The notes under the pieces were generated by a model. It did not search any database and had not been told where the DNA came from. It worked only from the letters and a program-made list of their open reading frames with translations. DNA of 46,723 nucleotides from Clostridia bacterium (GTDB taxonomy: Bacteria; Bacillota; Clostridia; UMGS1883). Position numbers and translations under genes: made by a program. The stretch covers positions 1 to 46,723 of the forward strand of contig JAFSGW010000094.1 of the NCBI GenBank assembly GCA_017440585.1. The letters are read 5' to 3'. Each line of letters starts with the position of its first letter. Positions within the stretch are counted from its first letter, which is position 1. Positions 25,622-32,977 of this stretch are shown piece after piece.

Positions 25622-27004
25622 TTCTAATGCTTTCACCACAAAATCAATAGTATCACCCAGGCTTGAAATTTCCCATCTTTCCTTGGGCGAATGCACGTCA
25701 TAAAGCTGAGGGCCCACAGAAACCATCTGCAACTCGGGCTTAACAGAGGAGAAGAATGCACACTCCAATCCTGCGTGCACACCTATAACCTTCAATTCCT
25801 CGCCCACTACCTCACTGTATGCCTTTTTCATAATTCTTATGAGCTCATTTTCACCCTTTTCCTCCCATATAGGGTTCTCCGAAGGGATGGAAAGGCTGTA
25901 GCCGTAAACCATAGCAAGTGCTTTTGCAGCTCTCTTTCTCTCTTCCGAGTGGAACTTTGAACTGCTTCTTGCAAGTATTTCAATATGAAGGGCATCGTTT
26001 AATCTTACAATGCCTATATTCTGGCTTGTTTCCACAAAATCGGGAGTGTACTTACTCATATAAAATACGCCCGAATGTACGCCTACAAGGAAGGATATAA
26101 ACTTATCCCCGTCCTCTTTTTCAAGCACAGTGTCCACGTCGCACTTTTCCACAATAAAGAGAACATCCTTTTCATTGGGGTATTCTGCCTTAACGGCTTC
26201 TTCAAAAGCCTTAACAGCAGCCTCAACATTACAATCTGTTGCAATAACCGCTTCAGCCTCTGCACATATAGCATTCACAACCCTGCCTGCATTAAAGGAA
26301 GAAACATCACATCCCATATCAAGCATAAGGTTTGAAAGCAGCTTTATCGCACTTGCACGGGGCAGGTTTATGTCACAGCCGCTGTGTCCGCCAAGAAGGT
26401 TCATAACCTTTATTCTGTAACCGGGCTTTGTGTTTTTAACCCTTTTAACCTCGCTGTCAAAAATAATGCTCACGGTGTTTGAGCATGAGGAGGAAATACT
26501 GTCCTTCTCTTCCCAGTCAAGGTTTAAAAGATATTTGCCCTCAAGGTACTTAACATCTAAATTTTCTGCACCCTTCATGCTTGTTTCTTCTTCAACGGTG
26601 AAAATAGCACGTATTGCAGGATGCTTCAATGTATCATCCGACAAAATATAAAGCATCATCGCAACCCCTGCACCGTCGTCTGCACCAAGGCTTGTACCCT
26701 TTGCTTTGAGAAAGTCTCCGTCACGGTAAACTTCAATGGGGTCACAGAGTGGGTCATATTCCTTGTCTGAATCTGCAACACATACCATGTCCATATGGCT
26801 CTGCAGTATTACTCTTTCCTTGTCCTCATAGCCTACGGATGCCGCCTTTTCCATTATAACATTACCGTAGGAATCCATTTTATGGGCTATATTATGCTCC
26901 TTTGCCCAGCTTATAAGATATTCCCCCACAGCCTTTTCATTGCCCGAAGGGTGAGGAATAACTGAAAACTTCATAAATTCGTCAATAACCTTCTGTGCTC
27001 TCAT
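25607..27004 (-). CDS. pepD: PepD-type aminoacyl-histidine dipeptidase (M20 family)
   Basis: A 465-residue cytosolic zinc metallopeptidase of the beta-Ala-His dipeptidase (PepD/M20C) group, releasing amino acids from unusual or histidine-containing dipeptides. Metal ligands are in LQSHMDMVC near residue 77, ADDGAGVAMM near 115, and the catalytic EEETSMKGAENL near 145. The dimerisation lid has GGHSGCDIN near 210; a last ligand region is GVHAGLECAFF near 425. ATG at 27004 follows GGAGAG. It may be transcribed with the HAD and SLH genes downstream, since only about 55 bases of repeat separate them. The final codons (LELMSN) come from the repeat tract. Confidence 0.93.
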   Translation of the reverse strand: MRAQKVIDEFMKFSVIPHPSGNEKAVGEYLISWAKEHNIAHKMDSYGNVIMEKAASVGYEDKERVILQSHMDMVCVADSDKEYDPLCDPIEVYRDGDFLKAKGTSLGADDGAGVAMMLYILSDDTLKHPAIRAIFTVEEETSMKGAENLDVKYLEGKYLLNLDWEEKDSISSSCSNTVSIIFDSEVKRVKNTKPGYRIKVMNLLGGHSGCDINLPRASAIKLLSNLMLDMGCDVSSFNAGRVVNAICAEAEAVIATDCNVEAAVKAFEEAVKAEYPNEKDVLFIVEKCDVDTVLEKEDGDKFISFLVGVHSGVFYMSKYTPDFVETSQNIGIVRLNDALHIEILARSSSKFHSEERKRAAKALAMVYGYSLSIPSENPIWEEKGENELIRIMKKAYSEVVGEELKVIGVHAGLECAFFSSVKPELQMVSVGPQLYDVHSPKERWEISSLGDTIDFVVKALELMSN

Positions 27005-27051
27005 AATTATCTCTCCTATATATAATACTTTTTAAACCCTTTTAAAGTTGC

Positions 27052-27084
27052 AACAGAGCGGAAAAAATTTCCGCTCTGTTTTTT
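27052..27084 (+). terminator. Terminator-like hairpin between pepD and secreted-protein gene
   Basis: AACAGAGCGGAAA / TTTCCGCTCTGTT, 13-bp stem, followed by TTTTTT on the plus strand; it touches the stop codon of the minus-strand gene at 27083. On the minus strand the exit side lacks a T-run, so its efficiency for that gene is uncertain, although the position is right. Confidence 0.6.
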
Positions 27085-28066
27085 ACTGTAAATTTACCTT
27101 CCAGTAGGATGCAAAATTCCACACTTCGCCTGCTCTTATTGTGTTAAGCGTTGTCATGTCATACTTTGAAAAATAAAGCTTGTTATAATTCTCCGACATA
27201 TCCCATATAAAGGTTTTCTCCCTGTTTGAGAAATTGTCAGTCATGTCCTTTTCGCTATATATACCCACCGTAACCGTAGCTGTGGGGTCGTCACCGTTAA
27301 GGGTGCACACCGATGCAGGCACATTACCGTATTTCATGTTTGAAGAAGTGCCCCTGGGCTCACATTTTGAAAACGCCATTCCTTCAAAGTTACAGAAACG
27401 GGAAAAATCCTTATTTATACAAGCCATTGTCGTGTACGAAAGAGCCATCTTAATATCTCTTGTAAACTCAACCATGCAGTCCAAATTCACGGTGTCGCCA
27501 ACAATTGTATAAACTCTCTTCACGTTTGCAAAGTCAAGATAATCCACCTCGGAAACCTTAACCGTTGTATTCTCTTCAATCACAAGCCTTGACACATAGC
27601 GGTATTCGCCCACATTCAGGCTGAACACCTCGCCAGTAACACCTTCCTTGAAAACAATGGAATTGAGCCTCTCATGACCGTGGTTACCGCCCACAAAGTC
27701 AAGGGTGTCGGAAATGGGGTTATACACTCTGAAAACATACTCCCAGTCTGTAGCACCGCCTATCACAACCTTTTCGTTGTAGCCGTCTGTAATTGTCATG
27801 TTGCCAAGGTTCCATGTTCCCCACTCTGTAAGGTACAGATTAACATTCACCGCTCTGCCGCTCTGGCTTATGTGCGACACAATATAGTTTGTTTCACTTG
27901 GGCGGCTTACCGTCATGGTTGCCGTTGCAAGCTGTGTGTAGAAATAATGCTGTACCTCACGGCTCATATCTGTCATTGTCTCGGTAATAATACCTGCAGC
28001 TTCAATATTTACAGCTCCGAAAACCATTATAATGGTTAACACCACCGCTAAAAACCTTTTAACCAT
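27083..28066 (-). CDS. Secreted protein of unknown function
   Basis: A 327-residue protein I do not recognise. A signal peptide spans about residues 1-23 (FLAVVLTIIMVFGAVNIEAAG). The rest is beta-strand-like with many aromatic residues and four or so cysteines (CMVEF, CINKDFSRFCNF, CEPRG, CTLNG) that could form disulfides outside the cell. A short FVGGNHGHERLNSIVF segment near residue 125 looks like a possible metal or active site and is the best handle for classification. A poorly placed AAGGATCTGG precedes the ATG. It follows tlyA by 18 bases and so probably belongs to the dxs-tlyA transcript, though a secreted beta protein has no evident link to isoprenoid synthesis. Confidence 0.72.
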   Translation of the reverse strand: MVKRFLAVVLTIIMVFGAVNIEAAGIITETMTDMSREVQHYFYTQLATATMTVSRPSETNYIVSHISQSGRAVNVNLYLTEWGTWNLGNMTITDGYNEKVVIGGATDWEYVFRVYNPISDTLDFVGGNHGHERLNSIVFKEGVTGEVFSLNVGEYRYVSRLVIEENTTVKVSEVDYLDFANVKRVYTIVGDTVNLDCMVEFTRDIKMALSYTTMACINKDFSRFCNFEGMAFSKCEPRGTSSNMKYGNVPASVCTLNGDDPTATVTVGIYSEKDMTDNFSNREKTFIWDMSENYNKLYFSKYDMTTLNTIRAGEVWNFASYWKVNLQ

Positions 28067-28084
28067 TTTACCAGATCCTTTATG

Positions 28085-28888
28085 TTATTTAGCCTCAACA
28101 TGGCTCTTTTCTACCATAGCATCAATTTCTTCGGAAAAGTCCTTTACTTCGCCCTTTTCCTTTGAAACATACATAAGGTATTCAATGTTGCCCTCAGGGC
28201 CTCTTATGGGTGAAAAGTCAAGTCCCTTCACCACAAAACCCATTTCCTGGGCAAATCCCGTAATATCTCTCACAACGTCCTTATGCACGTTAATATCTCT
28301 TACAACACCTTTTTTGCCAACGTTTTCTCTGCCTGCCTCAAACTGTGGCTTTATAAGGGCAACCATTTCTGCCCCTTCCTTCATAAGGGTATATGCCACG
28401 GGCAGAACAAGCTTTAAGGAAATGAATGCCACATCTATTGAAACAAAGTCAAGCTCGCATTCAATCTGCTCCTCTGTTACATAGCGGATATTTGTTCTTT
28501 CCATGTTCACCACGCGCTCATCACAGCGAAGCTTCCATGCAAGCTGACCGTAGCCAACATCCACTGCAAAAACCTTGCCTGCACCGTTCTGAAGCATGCA
28601 GTCGGTAAAGCCACCCGTAGATGCACCAATGTCCATACAGGTTTTGCCCTCCAGTGTTATGGGAAAGGTTGCCATTGCCTTTTCAAGCTTCAATCCTCCA
28701 CGGCTCACATACTTAAGGGTTTCGCCTCTTACCTCAACCTTATCCTTTTCGCCAACCTGGTCTCCTGCCTTATCGCTTCTCTGATTATTTACAAAAACCT
28801 TGCCTGCCATAATAAGGCTTTTTGCCATTTCACGGCTGGGGCACAAGCCTTCCTCAACAAGGTACAAATCAAGCCTTCTCTTTGCCAT
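28085..28888 (-). CDS. tlyA: TlyA-family rRNA 2'-O-methyltransferase
   Basis: A 267-residue RNA methyltransferase of the TlyA/hemolysin A family, which methylates 2'-hydroxyls of cytidines in ribosomal RNA (shown in mycobacteria for 16S and 23S sites). The N-terminal S4 RNA-binding domain is at about 3-62 (RRLDLYLVEEGLCPSREMAK). The FtsJ-like SAM domain begins SRGGLKLEKAM near 65 and has DIGASTGGFTDCMLQNGA near 90, with KPQFEAGRENVGKKGVV near 190 holding a catalytic lysine. ATG at 28888 is used rather than the adjacent TTG. It overlaps the dxs 3' end by 20 bases. The dxs-tlyA order is widespread in Firmicutes. Confidence 0.93.
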   Translation of the reverse strand: MAKRRLDLYLVEEGLCPSREMAKSLIMAGKVFVNNQRSDKAGDQVGEKDKVEVRGETLKYVSRGGLKLEKAMATFPITLEGKTCMDIGASTGGFTDCMLQNGAGKVFAVDVGYGQLAWKLRCDERVVNMERTNIRYVTEEQIECELDFVSIDVAFISLKLVLPVAYTLMKEGAEMVALIKPQFEAGRENVGKKGVVRDINVHKDVVRDITGFAQEMGFVVKGLDFSPIRGPEGNIEYLMYVSKEKGEVKDFSEEIDAMVEKSHVEAK

Positions 28889-30740
28889 CAAACCATTCCT
28901 TCTCTATTCTTTCTGCTATACTGTCTTTATCAAAAGCATATCTCTTTTCAATTTCGTCATACTCACCGTGGGTAACAAATTCATCAAGGGAAACGGAAAT
29001 GTAGTCCGCTTTAACGCCCATTGCGTTAAGAAGCCCCGTAACATTTTCCCCTAAGCCTCCACGGCGTACCACCTGCTCAACACAAACAAGCCTTCCTGTT
29101 TTAAGAACGCTCTTTTTAACAGCTTCAATATCAACGGGCTGTATTGTTCTCGCGTTTATAACCTCGCACTCAATACCCTTTTTCTTAAGTATTTCAGCAC
29201 ATCCCATAACAGAAGGCATGCTCACGCCCTCTGAAAGGATCGTAACAGAGGCTCCTTCCATTATCACGTCTGCACGTGTGAGCACAAAATCATCGCTTTC
29301 GTATATATATTCTTTTCCGCCACGGGGGTATCTTACCACAACGGGACCATCGCATTCATTTACCGCATAGCGAAGCATTTTCCTTAACTCTTCAAAGGAG
29401 CAGGGCGACAATATCTTCACATTGGGAAGTGACGAAAAGAAGGATATGTCAAATATACCCTGATGGGTTTTACCGTCACCGGGCACAAGCCCTGCACGGT
29501 CAATTGCAAAAACCACGTGCTGATTTGAAAGGGCAACATCGTGCACTATAGAGTCATAGGCTCTTTGTGCAAAGGTGGAATATAAGCTTACAACGGGTAC
29601 CATAGAGCAGCCTGCAAGCCCTGCCGCAAAGGTTACCGCATGAGCCTCTGCAATGCCCACGTCGTAAAATCTGTTGGGAAATTCCTTCGCAAAGCCCGAC
29701 AGCCCACTACCAAGCATCATTGCAGGGGTTATAACACAAACCCTTTCATTCTCCCTTGCAATACGTGAAATTTCGTCACCGAAAACAGAGGAGTAGGTTT
29801 CCTTATTACTATCCTTCACGCCCTCTTCTCTATCAAACGCCGATACCCCATGATACTTCTGAGGCTCTTTCTCGGCAAATTCATAGCCCTTACCTTTTTT
29901 TGTAACAACGTGCACAAGCACGGGCTCATCAAGCTTTATCGCTCTTCTGAACAACTCTTCCATGCCCCGTATATCATGACCGTCAATGGGTCCGAGGTAG
30001 GTTATGCCAAGCTCTTCAAAAATAACACCCGGCGACACAAGGTACTTTACGTGCTCCTTCGCATTTCTTACAAACCTTGCAATGTCCTTACCGTATCTTG
30101 GTATCTTTTCCAGGGCGGAGTCAATACCCTTCTTGCTCTTTACATAGCCTGCACTTGTTCTTGCACGGGTAAGGTAATTACTCATCGCACCAACATTTTC
30201 CGAAATGGACATTTCGTTATCGTTAAGCACAATAAGCATCCTTCTCTGCTCCTGACCTATGTTGTTAAGAGCCTCATTTGCAAGCCCGCCCGAAAGGGCA
30301 CCGTCACCTATAACAGCTGCCACATTATACTTTTCGCCTAAGCTGTCACGGGCACAAGCCGCACCTAATGCCAAAGAAAGAGAGGTTGAAGTGTGCCCTG
30401 ATATATAAGAATCGTACTTACTTTCACAAGGGTCGCAAAAACCGCACTCGCCATCCATCCTGCGAAGAGAATAAAGTGCATCCTTTCTTCCTGTCAGTAT
30501 CTTATGGGCATAGCTCTGATGACCTACGTCCCACACAAGCTTATCCTCGGGAAGCCTTAAAACACGGTGAAGGGCAATTGTCAGCTCAACAGCACCAAGG
30601 CTCGACGCCAGATGCCCGCCGTTTTTACTTGTAACATCAATAATATGCTCACGCATCTCGGAGGCAAGGGTATACATCTGCTCAGTATTAAGCTTCATAA
30701 GGCTCTCACGGGATTGTATTTTATCAATCAGTTTTTCCAA
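28869..30740 (-). CDS. dxs: 1-deoxy-D-xylulose-5-phosphate synthase
   Basis: Condenses pyruvate and glyceraldehyde 3-phosphate to 1-deoxyxylulose 5-phosphate, the first step of the MEP isoprenoid pathway, with thiamine diphosphate. The 623 residues are normal. Evidence: GGHLASSLGAVELTIALH near 40, the cofactor motif GDGALSGGLANEALNNIG near 138, the catalytic glutamate region in VGIAEAHAVTFAAGLA near 355, and a transketolase C-terminal domain with VEQVVRRGGLG near 550. The start is a TTG at 30740, nine bases after AGGAAG; the longer reading frame to 30779 lies before the ribosome site. First gene of a dxs-tlyA-secreted-protein transcript. Confidence 0.95.
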   Translation of the reverse strand: MEKLIDKIQSRESLMKLNTEQMYTLASEMREHIIDVTSKNGGHLASSLGAVELTIALHRVLRLPEDKLVWDVGHQSYAHKILTGRKDALYSLRRMDGECGFCDPCESKYDSYISGHTSTSLSLALGAACARDSLGEKYNVAAVIGDGALSGGLANEALNNIGQEQRRMLIVLNDNEMSISENVGAMSNYLTRARTSAGYVKSKKGIDSALEKIPRYGKDIARFVRNAKEHVKYLVSPGVIFEELGITYLGPIDGHDIRGMEELFRRAIKLDEPVLVHVVTKKGKGYEFAEKEPQKYHGVSAFDREEGVKDSNKETYSSVFGDEISRIARENERVCVITPAMMLGSGLSGFAKEFPNRFYDVGIAEAHAVTFAAGLAGCSMVPVVSLYSTFAQRAYDSIVHDVALSNQHVVFAIDRAGLVPGDGKTHQGIFDISFFSSLPNVKILSPCSFEELRKMLRYAVNECDGPVVVRYPRGGKEYIYESDDFVLTRADVIMEGASVTILSEGVSMPSVMGCAEILKKKGIECEVINARTIQPVDIEAVKKSVLKTGRLVCVEQVVRRGGLGENVTGLLNAMGVKADYISVSLDEFVTHGEYDEIEKRYAFDKDSIAERIEKEWFDGKEKA

Positions 30741-30792
30741 AACATTCACCTTCCTCTGCTCAAGGTAAATTTCACACAATAATCTACTTCAT

Positions 30793-30821
30793 ATCATATC
30801 ACAAAAGGTCACAAATGTAAA
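30793..30821 (-). promoter_or_regulatory. Promoter of dxs operon
   Basis: Minus strand: TTTACA (30816-30821), 17-base spacer, TATGAT (30793-30798). Divergent from the tRNA-Leu promoter 66 bases away. Confidence 0.75.
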
Positions 30822-30886
30822 GTAATTTGATTATTTTGCACTATATTGGCAGGTTTGAAATTTTTTAAAAAATTGAAAATTTGTTA

Positions 30887-30915
30887 TTGACAAATCATTT
30901 TTTCCCTGCTATAAT
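30887..30915 (+). promoter_or_regulatory. Consensus promoter of first tRNA-Leu
   Basis: TTGACA (30887-30892), 17-base spacer, TATAAT (30910-30915); perfect hexamers, as expected for a stable-RNA gene, 29 bases before the mature tRNA. Confidence 0.9.
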
Positions 30916-30944
30916 AATTCTTGTCGTGAAAAACGAATATATCT

Positions 30945-31027
30945 GCGAGAGTGGCGGAATTGGCATACGCGCACGTTTAAGGTGCGTGTGGGAGACCATG
31001 CGGGTTCAAGTCCCGCCTCTCGCACCA
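30945..31027 (+). tRNA. tRNA-Leu(AAG), copy 1
   Basis: An 83-base class II tRNA with encoded CCA. Parts: acceptor GCGAGAG/CTCTCGC, D-stem GCG/CGC, anticodon stem CACGT/GCGTG (last pair T-G), loop TTAAGGT, variable arm TGGGAGACCAT, T-stem GCGGG/CCCGC with loop TTCAAGT, then ACCA. The anticodon AAG (30979-30981) reads CUU, and A34 is probably deaminated to inosine. Another stem register would give UUA, but aligned position counts with ordinary tRNA-Leu support AAG. Confidence 0.93.
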
Positions 31028-31029
31028 AC

Positions 31030-31067
31030 AAAAATAACCATACCAAAAGGTGTGGTTATTTTTTTGT
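31030..31067 (+). terminator. Terminator of tRNA-Leu copy 1
   Basis: AAAATAACCATACC / GGTGTGGTTATTTT with AAAA loop and one T-G pair, then TTTTT. The same hairpin follows all three tRNA 3' ends in this stretch. Confidence 0.9.
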
Positions 31068-31079
31068 TTAATACATCCA

Positions 31080-31220
31080 AAGGGACTTGAACCCTAAGAG
31101 GGCACGGAGCGTTAAGCGGAACAATCCGGTGAATTGTTCCGTAGCTTCGTGGTGTGCAGACGGCAGCTCGGTGCCAAGCCGAGGGCCGTCAAGCAGGCAA
31201 GGCTTGCATAGCAAGACTGT
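31080..31220. mobile_element. Structured insert joined to a truncated tRNA-Leu end
   Basis: About 140 bases absent from the other two tRNA units. It starts at GGGACTTGAACCC, the exact reverse complement of the tRNA-Leu T-arm core. Inside are a hairpin GGAACAAT/ATTGTTCC (31119-31141), nested stems GACGGC/GCCGTC around CTCGG/CCGAG (about 31157-31190), and CTTGC/GCAAG pairs. It ends exactly where the partial tRNA begins. No open frame of credible quality. Likely a small non-autonomous repeat or the relic of an integration at a tRNA end; the classification is inference. Confidence 0.5.
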
Positions 31221-31238
31221 GTCCCGCCTCTCGCACCA
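31221..31238 (+). pseudogene. Truncated tRNA-Leu 3' end
   Basis: Eighteen bases identical to the 3' T-stem strand, acceptor strand and CCA of the two complete tRNA-Leu copies, with everything upstream replaced by the structured insert. It cannot fold as a tRNA. Confidence 0.85.
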
Positions 31239-31240
31239 AT

Positions 31241-31276
31241 AAAAATAACCATACCAAAAGGTGTGGTTATTTTTTT
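31241..31276 (+). terminator. Terminator copy after truncated tRNA
   Basis: Same AAAATAACCATACC/GGTGTGGTTATTTT hairpin as after copy 1, followed by the same TTTAATACATCCAAAG trailer, showing that the duplicated unit includes tRNA end, terminator and trailer. Confidence 0.8.
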
Positions 31277-31364
31277 GTTTAATACATCCAAAGAGACTTG
31301 TTCAGGATTAACAAATAAAACCCTTCCCTCTCTCAAAAAACTTAAAAATTTTTTAAATTTGTTA

Positions 31365-31393
31365 TTGACAAACCATCATCTCCCTGCTATAAT
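31365..31393 (+). promoter_or_regulatory. Consensus promoter of second tRNA-Leu
   Basis: TTGACA (31365-31370), 17-base spacer, TATAAT (31388-31393); the flanking bases down to the tRNA are nearly identical to the first copy. Confidence 0.9.
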
Positions 31394-31422
31394 AACTCTT
31401 GTCGTGAAAAACGAATATATCT

Positions 31423-31505
31423 GCGAGAGTGGCGGAATTGGCATACGCGCACGTTTAAGGTGCGTGTGGGAGACCATGCGGGTTCAAGTCCCGCCTCTCG
31501 CACCA
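31423..31505 (+). tRNA. tRNA-Leu(AAG), copy 2
   Basis: Identical over all 83 bases to the tRNA at 30945, with anticodon AAG at 31457-31459 and encoded CCA. It has its own perfect promoter and terminator, so this is a complete duplicated gene rather than a polycistronic tandem. Confidence 0.93.
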
Positions 31506-31507
31506 AC

Positions 31508-31543
31508 AAAAAATAACCATACCGAAAGGTATGGTTATTTTTT
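31508..31543 (+). terminator. Terminator of tRNA-Leu copy 2
   Basis: AAATAACCATACC / GGTATGGTTATTT, a perfect stem closed by a GAAA tetraloop, then TTT. The compensating A (against G in the other copies) keeps the stem. Confidence 0.9.
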
Positions 31544-31593
31544 GTTTAATACATCCAAAGGGACTTGAACCCTGAAATTGGCACGAATAACTC

Positions 31594-31622
31594 TTGCCAT
31601 ATTTTGCAAAAGGTTGTATACT
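31594..31622 (+). promoter_or_regulatory. Promoter of small membrane-protein gene
   Basis: TTGCCA (31594-31599), 17-base spacer, TATACT (31617-31622), 26 bases before the chosen ATG. Confidence 0.6.
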
Positions 31623-31648
31623 ATTGTAAAAGAAAGGTTGTGACAAAA

Positions 31649-32128
31649 ATGAAAAATGAATTACAGAAGAAATACTCCCAGGCACGCAGTAATCTATTGA
31701 TTATTATTGTATTTACTTTAATCAACATTGCACTGCTTTTTACAAGCTCCAACACAATGTTCCTTTTCTCAATAACTATCCCCTACTGGCTTACTGCTTT
31801 TGCTTATTACCTTGAGCTTACAAGCCTTTACATAGTTGCAGGAGCAATCGTTCTTGCATATGCTGCTTTCTGGTTTTTCTCAAAAAAGCATTACGGCTGG
31901 TTTATCCCCGCACTGGTATTCTTTGTTCTTGATACCATCTACCTTGGCTACATGACAGTTGATTTAGCCGAAGGCTCCAACATAATTGATATTTTAATCC
32001 ACGTATACGTGCTCTATTATCTCGGTGCAGGTATTTACTTTGGTCGTAAGCTTAAAAACCTTCCCGAGGAAGAATTGGTATTGGAAGAAACAGCCCAAGA
32101 AGAAATCCTTGAGGATATAGTTGAATAA
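31649..32128 (+). CDS. Small four-helix membrane protein, function unknown
   Basis: A 159-residue protein with four predicted membrane helices at about 13-30, 45-75, 82-105 and 115-133, and a strongly acidic C-terminal tail (EEELVLEETAQEEILEDIVE). I recognise no family motif. The start at 31649 follows AGAAAGG; a longer in-frame reading from 31565 crosses the promoter and encodes an unlikely leader. It is the only plus-strand protein gene in the second half of the window, facing the S1-protein gene across a shared terminator. Cysteine-free helices and an acidic tail give no functional clue; a small sensor, holin-like or accessory membrane protein are all possible. Confidence 0.75.
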   Translation: MKNELQKKYSQARSNLLIIIVFTLINIALLFTSSNTMFLFSITIPYWLTAFAYYLELTSLYIVAGAIVLAYAAFWFFSKKHYGWFIPALVFFVLDTIYLGYMTVDLAEGSNIIDILIHVYVLYYLGAGIYFGRKLKNLPEEELVLEETAQEEILEDIVE

Positions 32129-32144
32129 TTCCTGTGCAACTAAA

Positions 32145-32170
32145 AAACGGTCCACAATAGTGGACCGTTT
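32145..32170. terminator. Shared convergent terminator
   Basis: AAACGGTCCAC / GTGGACCGTTT, an 11-bp perfect stem with AATA loop between two converging genes; A and T tracts flank it. Confidence 0.85.
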
Positions 32171-32172
32171 CT

Positions 32173-32601
32173 TTAGTTATTTCCTCTTCTGTAGCTACCT
32201 CTCTTTGAGTCGGTATTACGCTTAATATCCTGCATTCTTTCATCGCTTGTAGTTTTGAATTTTGCCATCTTTTCCTCGAAGGAAAGTGCCATAAACTGCT
32301 CGTCTGATTTACGTGAAAAATCAATCTCAGCGGGTGCACCGGAAAATGCAGGTGCCTTTGCTCTGGGCTCTATTGCCTTCTTGATAGACAAGCTGATTTT
32401 TCCGCCGGGATCCATGGTAAGCACCTTTACTTTAACAACCTGTCCCACTGTAAGATGCTCCTTTATGTCCTTGACATAATTACGGGCAACCTCCGAAATA
32501 TGTACGAGACCGGTTTTGCCTTCGGGCAAATCAACAAATGCCCCAAAGTTAGTAATACCTGAAACCTTACCTTCAACAATTGCACCAATTTCCAAAGCCA
32601 T
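32173..32601 (-). CDS. yabR: S1 domain RNA-binding protein (YabR/GSP13 type)
   Basis: A 142-residue RNA-binding protein. The single S1 domain at residues 3-72 is clear: GAIVEGKVSGITNFGAFVDL, then GLVHISEVA and VGQVVKVKVLTMD. The remaining half is basic and low in complexity, ending in RGSYRRGNN, probably a disordered RNA-contacting tail. Relatives such as B. subtilis YabR and GSP13 associate with ribosomes. The gene lies 35 bases after divIC, matching the yabP-yabQ-divIC-yabR order of B. subtilis, which supports the name more than the sequence alone. ATG is preceded by a spaced AAGGGAGATAAG-like site. Confidence 0.88.
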   Translation of the reverse strand: MALEIGAIVEGKVSGITNFGAFVDLPEGKTGLVHISEVARNYVKDIKEHLTVGQVVKVKVLTMDPGGKISLSIKKAIEPRAKAPAFSGAPAEIDFSRKSDEQFMALSFEEKMAKFKTTSDERMQDIKRNTDSKRGSYRRGNN

Positions 32602-32636
32602 TTATGAACTTATCTCCCTTCAGTATGTAGCCCTCT

Positions 32637-32912
32637 TTAGTCAGCCTCTTTAATGATAACCTCGTCCGGACGAACATAGCCCTGCTCGCGCGCCGCACGC
32701 TCAAAGTCCTCGTCAGACAATTCATTCATCGTTGCAAGCTCGTCATTTCTTTCCTGCAACTGAGCCCTTTCTTCTTCAAGCTTAGCCACCTCTTCAGCAT
32801 ATTTATTAATTTTAAACTGCTGAGATATCAGACAGATTACGGTTATTACGATGACAACAATCCAGCATATTCTGCCGATAATTTTACCGCGCAGCAATGT
32901 TGTGTTTTTCAT
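32637..32912 (-). CDS. divIC: FtsB/DivIC-family septum formation initiator
   Basis: A 91-residue bitopic division protein. A short basic cytoplasmic start (MKNTTLLRGKIIGR) leads into one membrane helix at about 14-33 (ICWIVVIVITVICLI) and an extracellular coiled coil at about 34-70 (KYAEEVAKLEEERAQLQERNDEL), ending in the family-typical AREQGYVRPDEVIIKE. DivIC works with FtsL and DivIB in the divisome. ATG at 32912 follows GGTGGGG; the longer frame to 32954 is rejected. It follows yabQ by 65 bases in the conserved Firmicutes order. Confidence 0.9.
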   Translation of the reverse strand: MKNTTLLRGKIIGRICWIVVIVITVICLISQQFKINKYAEEVAKLEEERAQLQERNDELATMNELSDEDFERAAREQGYVRPDEVIIKEAD

Positions 32913-32977
32913 ACAATACCCCACCTTCTGTATAACAAGATAATTATACACCAATTTTTCCGTTTGTAAAGAGTTTT

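Noticed and set aside
30965..30990. Suppressor tRNA reading (anticodon UUA) from a shifted anticodon stem
   Set aside because: The shifted stem pairs well, but position counts from the D-arm and variable arm match ordinary tRNA-Leu only with AAG.
31112..31336. Minus-strand frame of 74 codons across the tRNA insert
   Set aside because: Covers the truncated tRNA end and a terminator; no coding signal.
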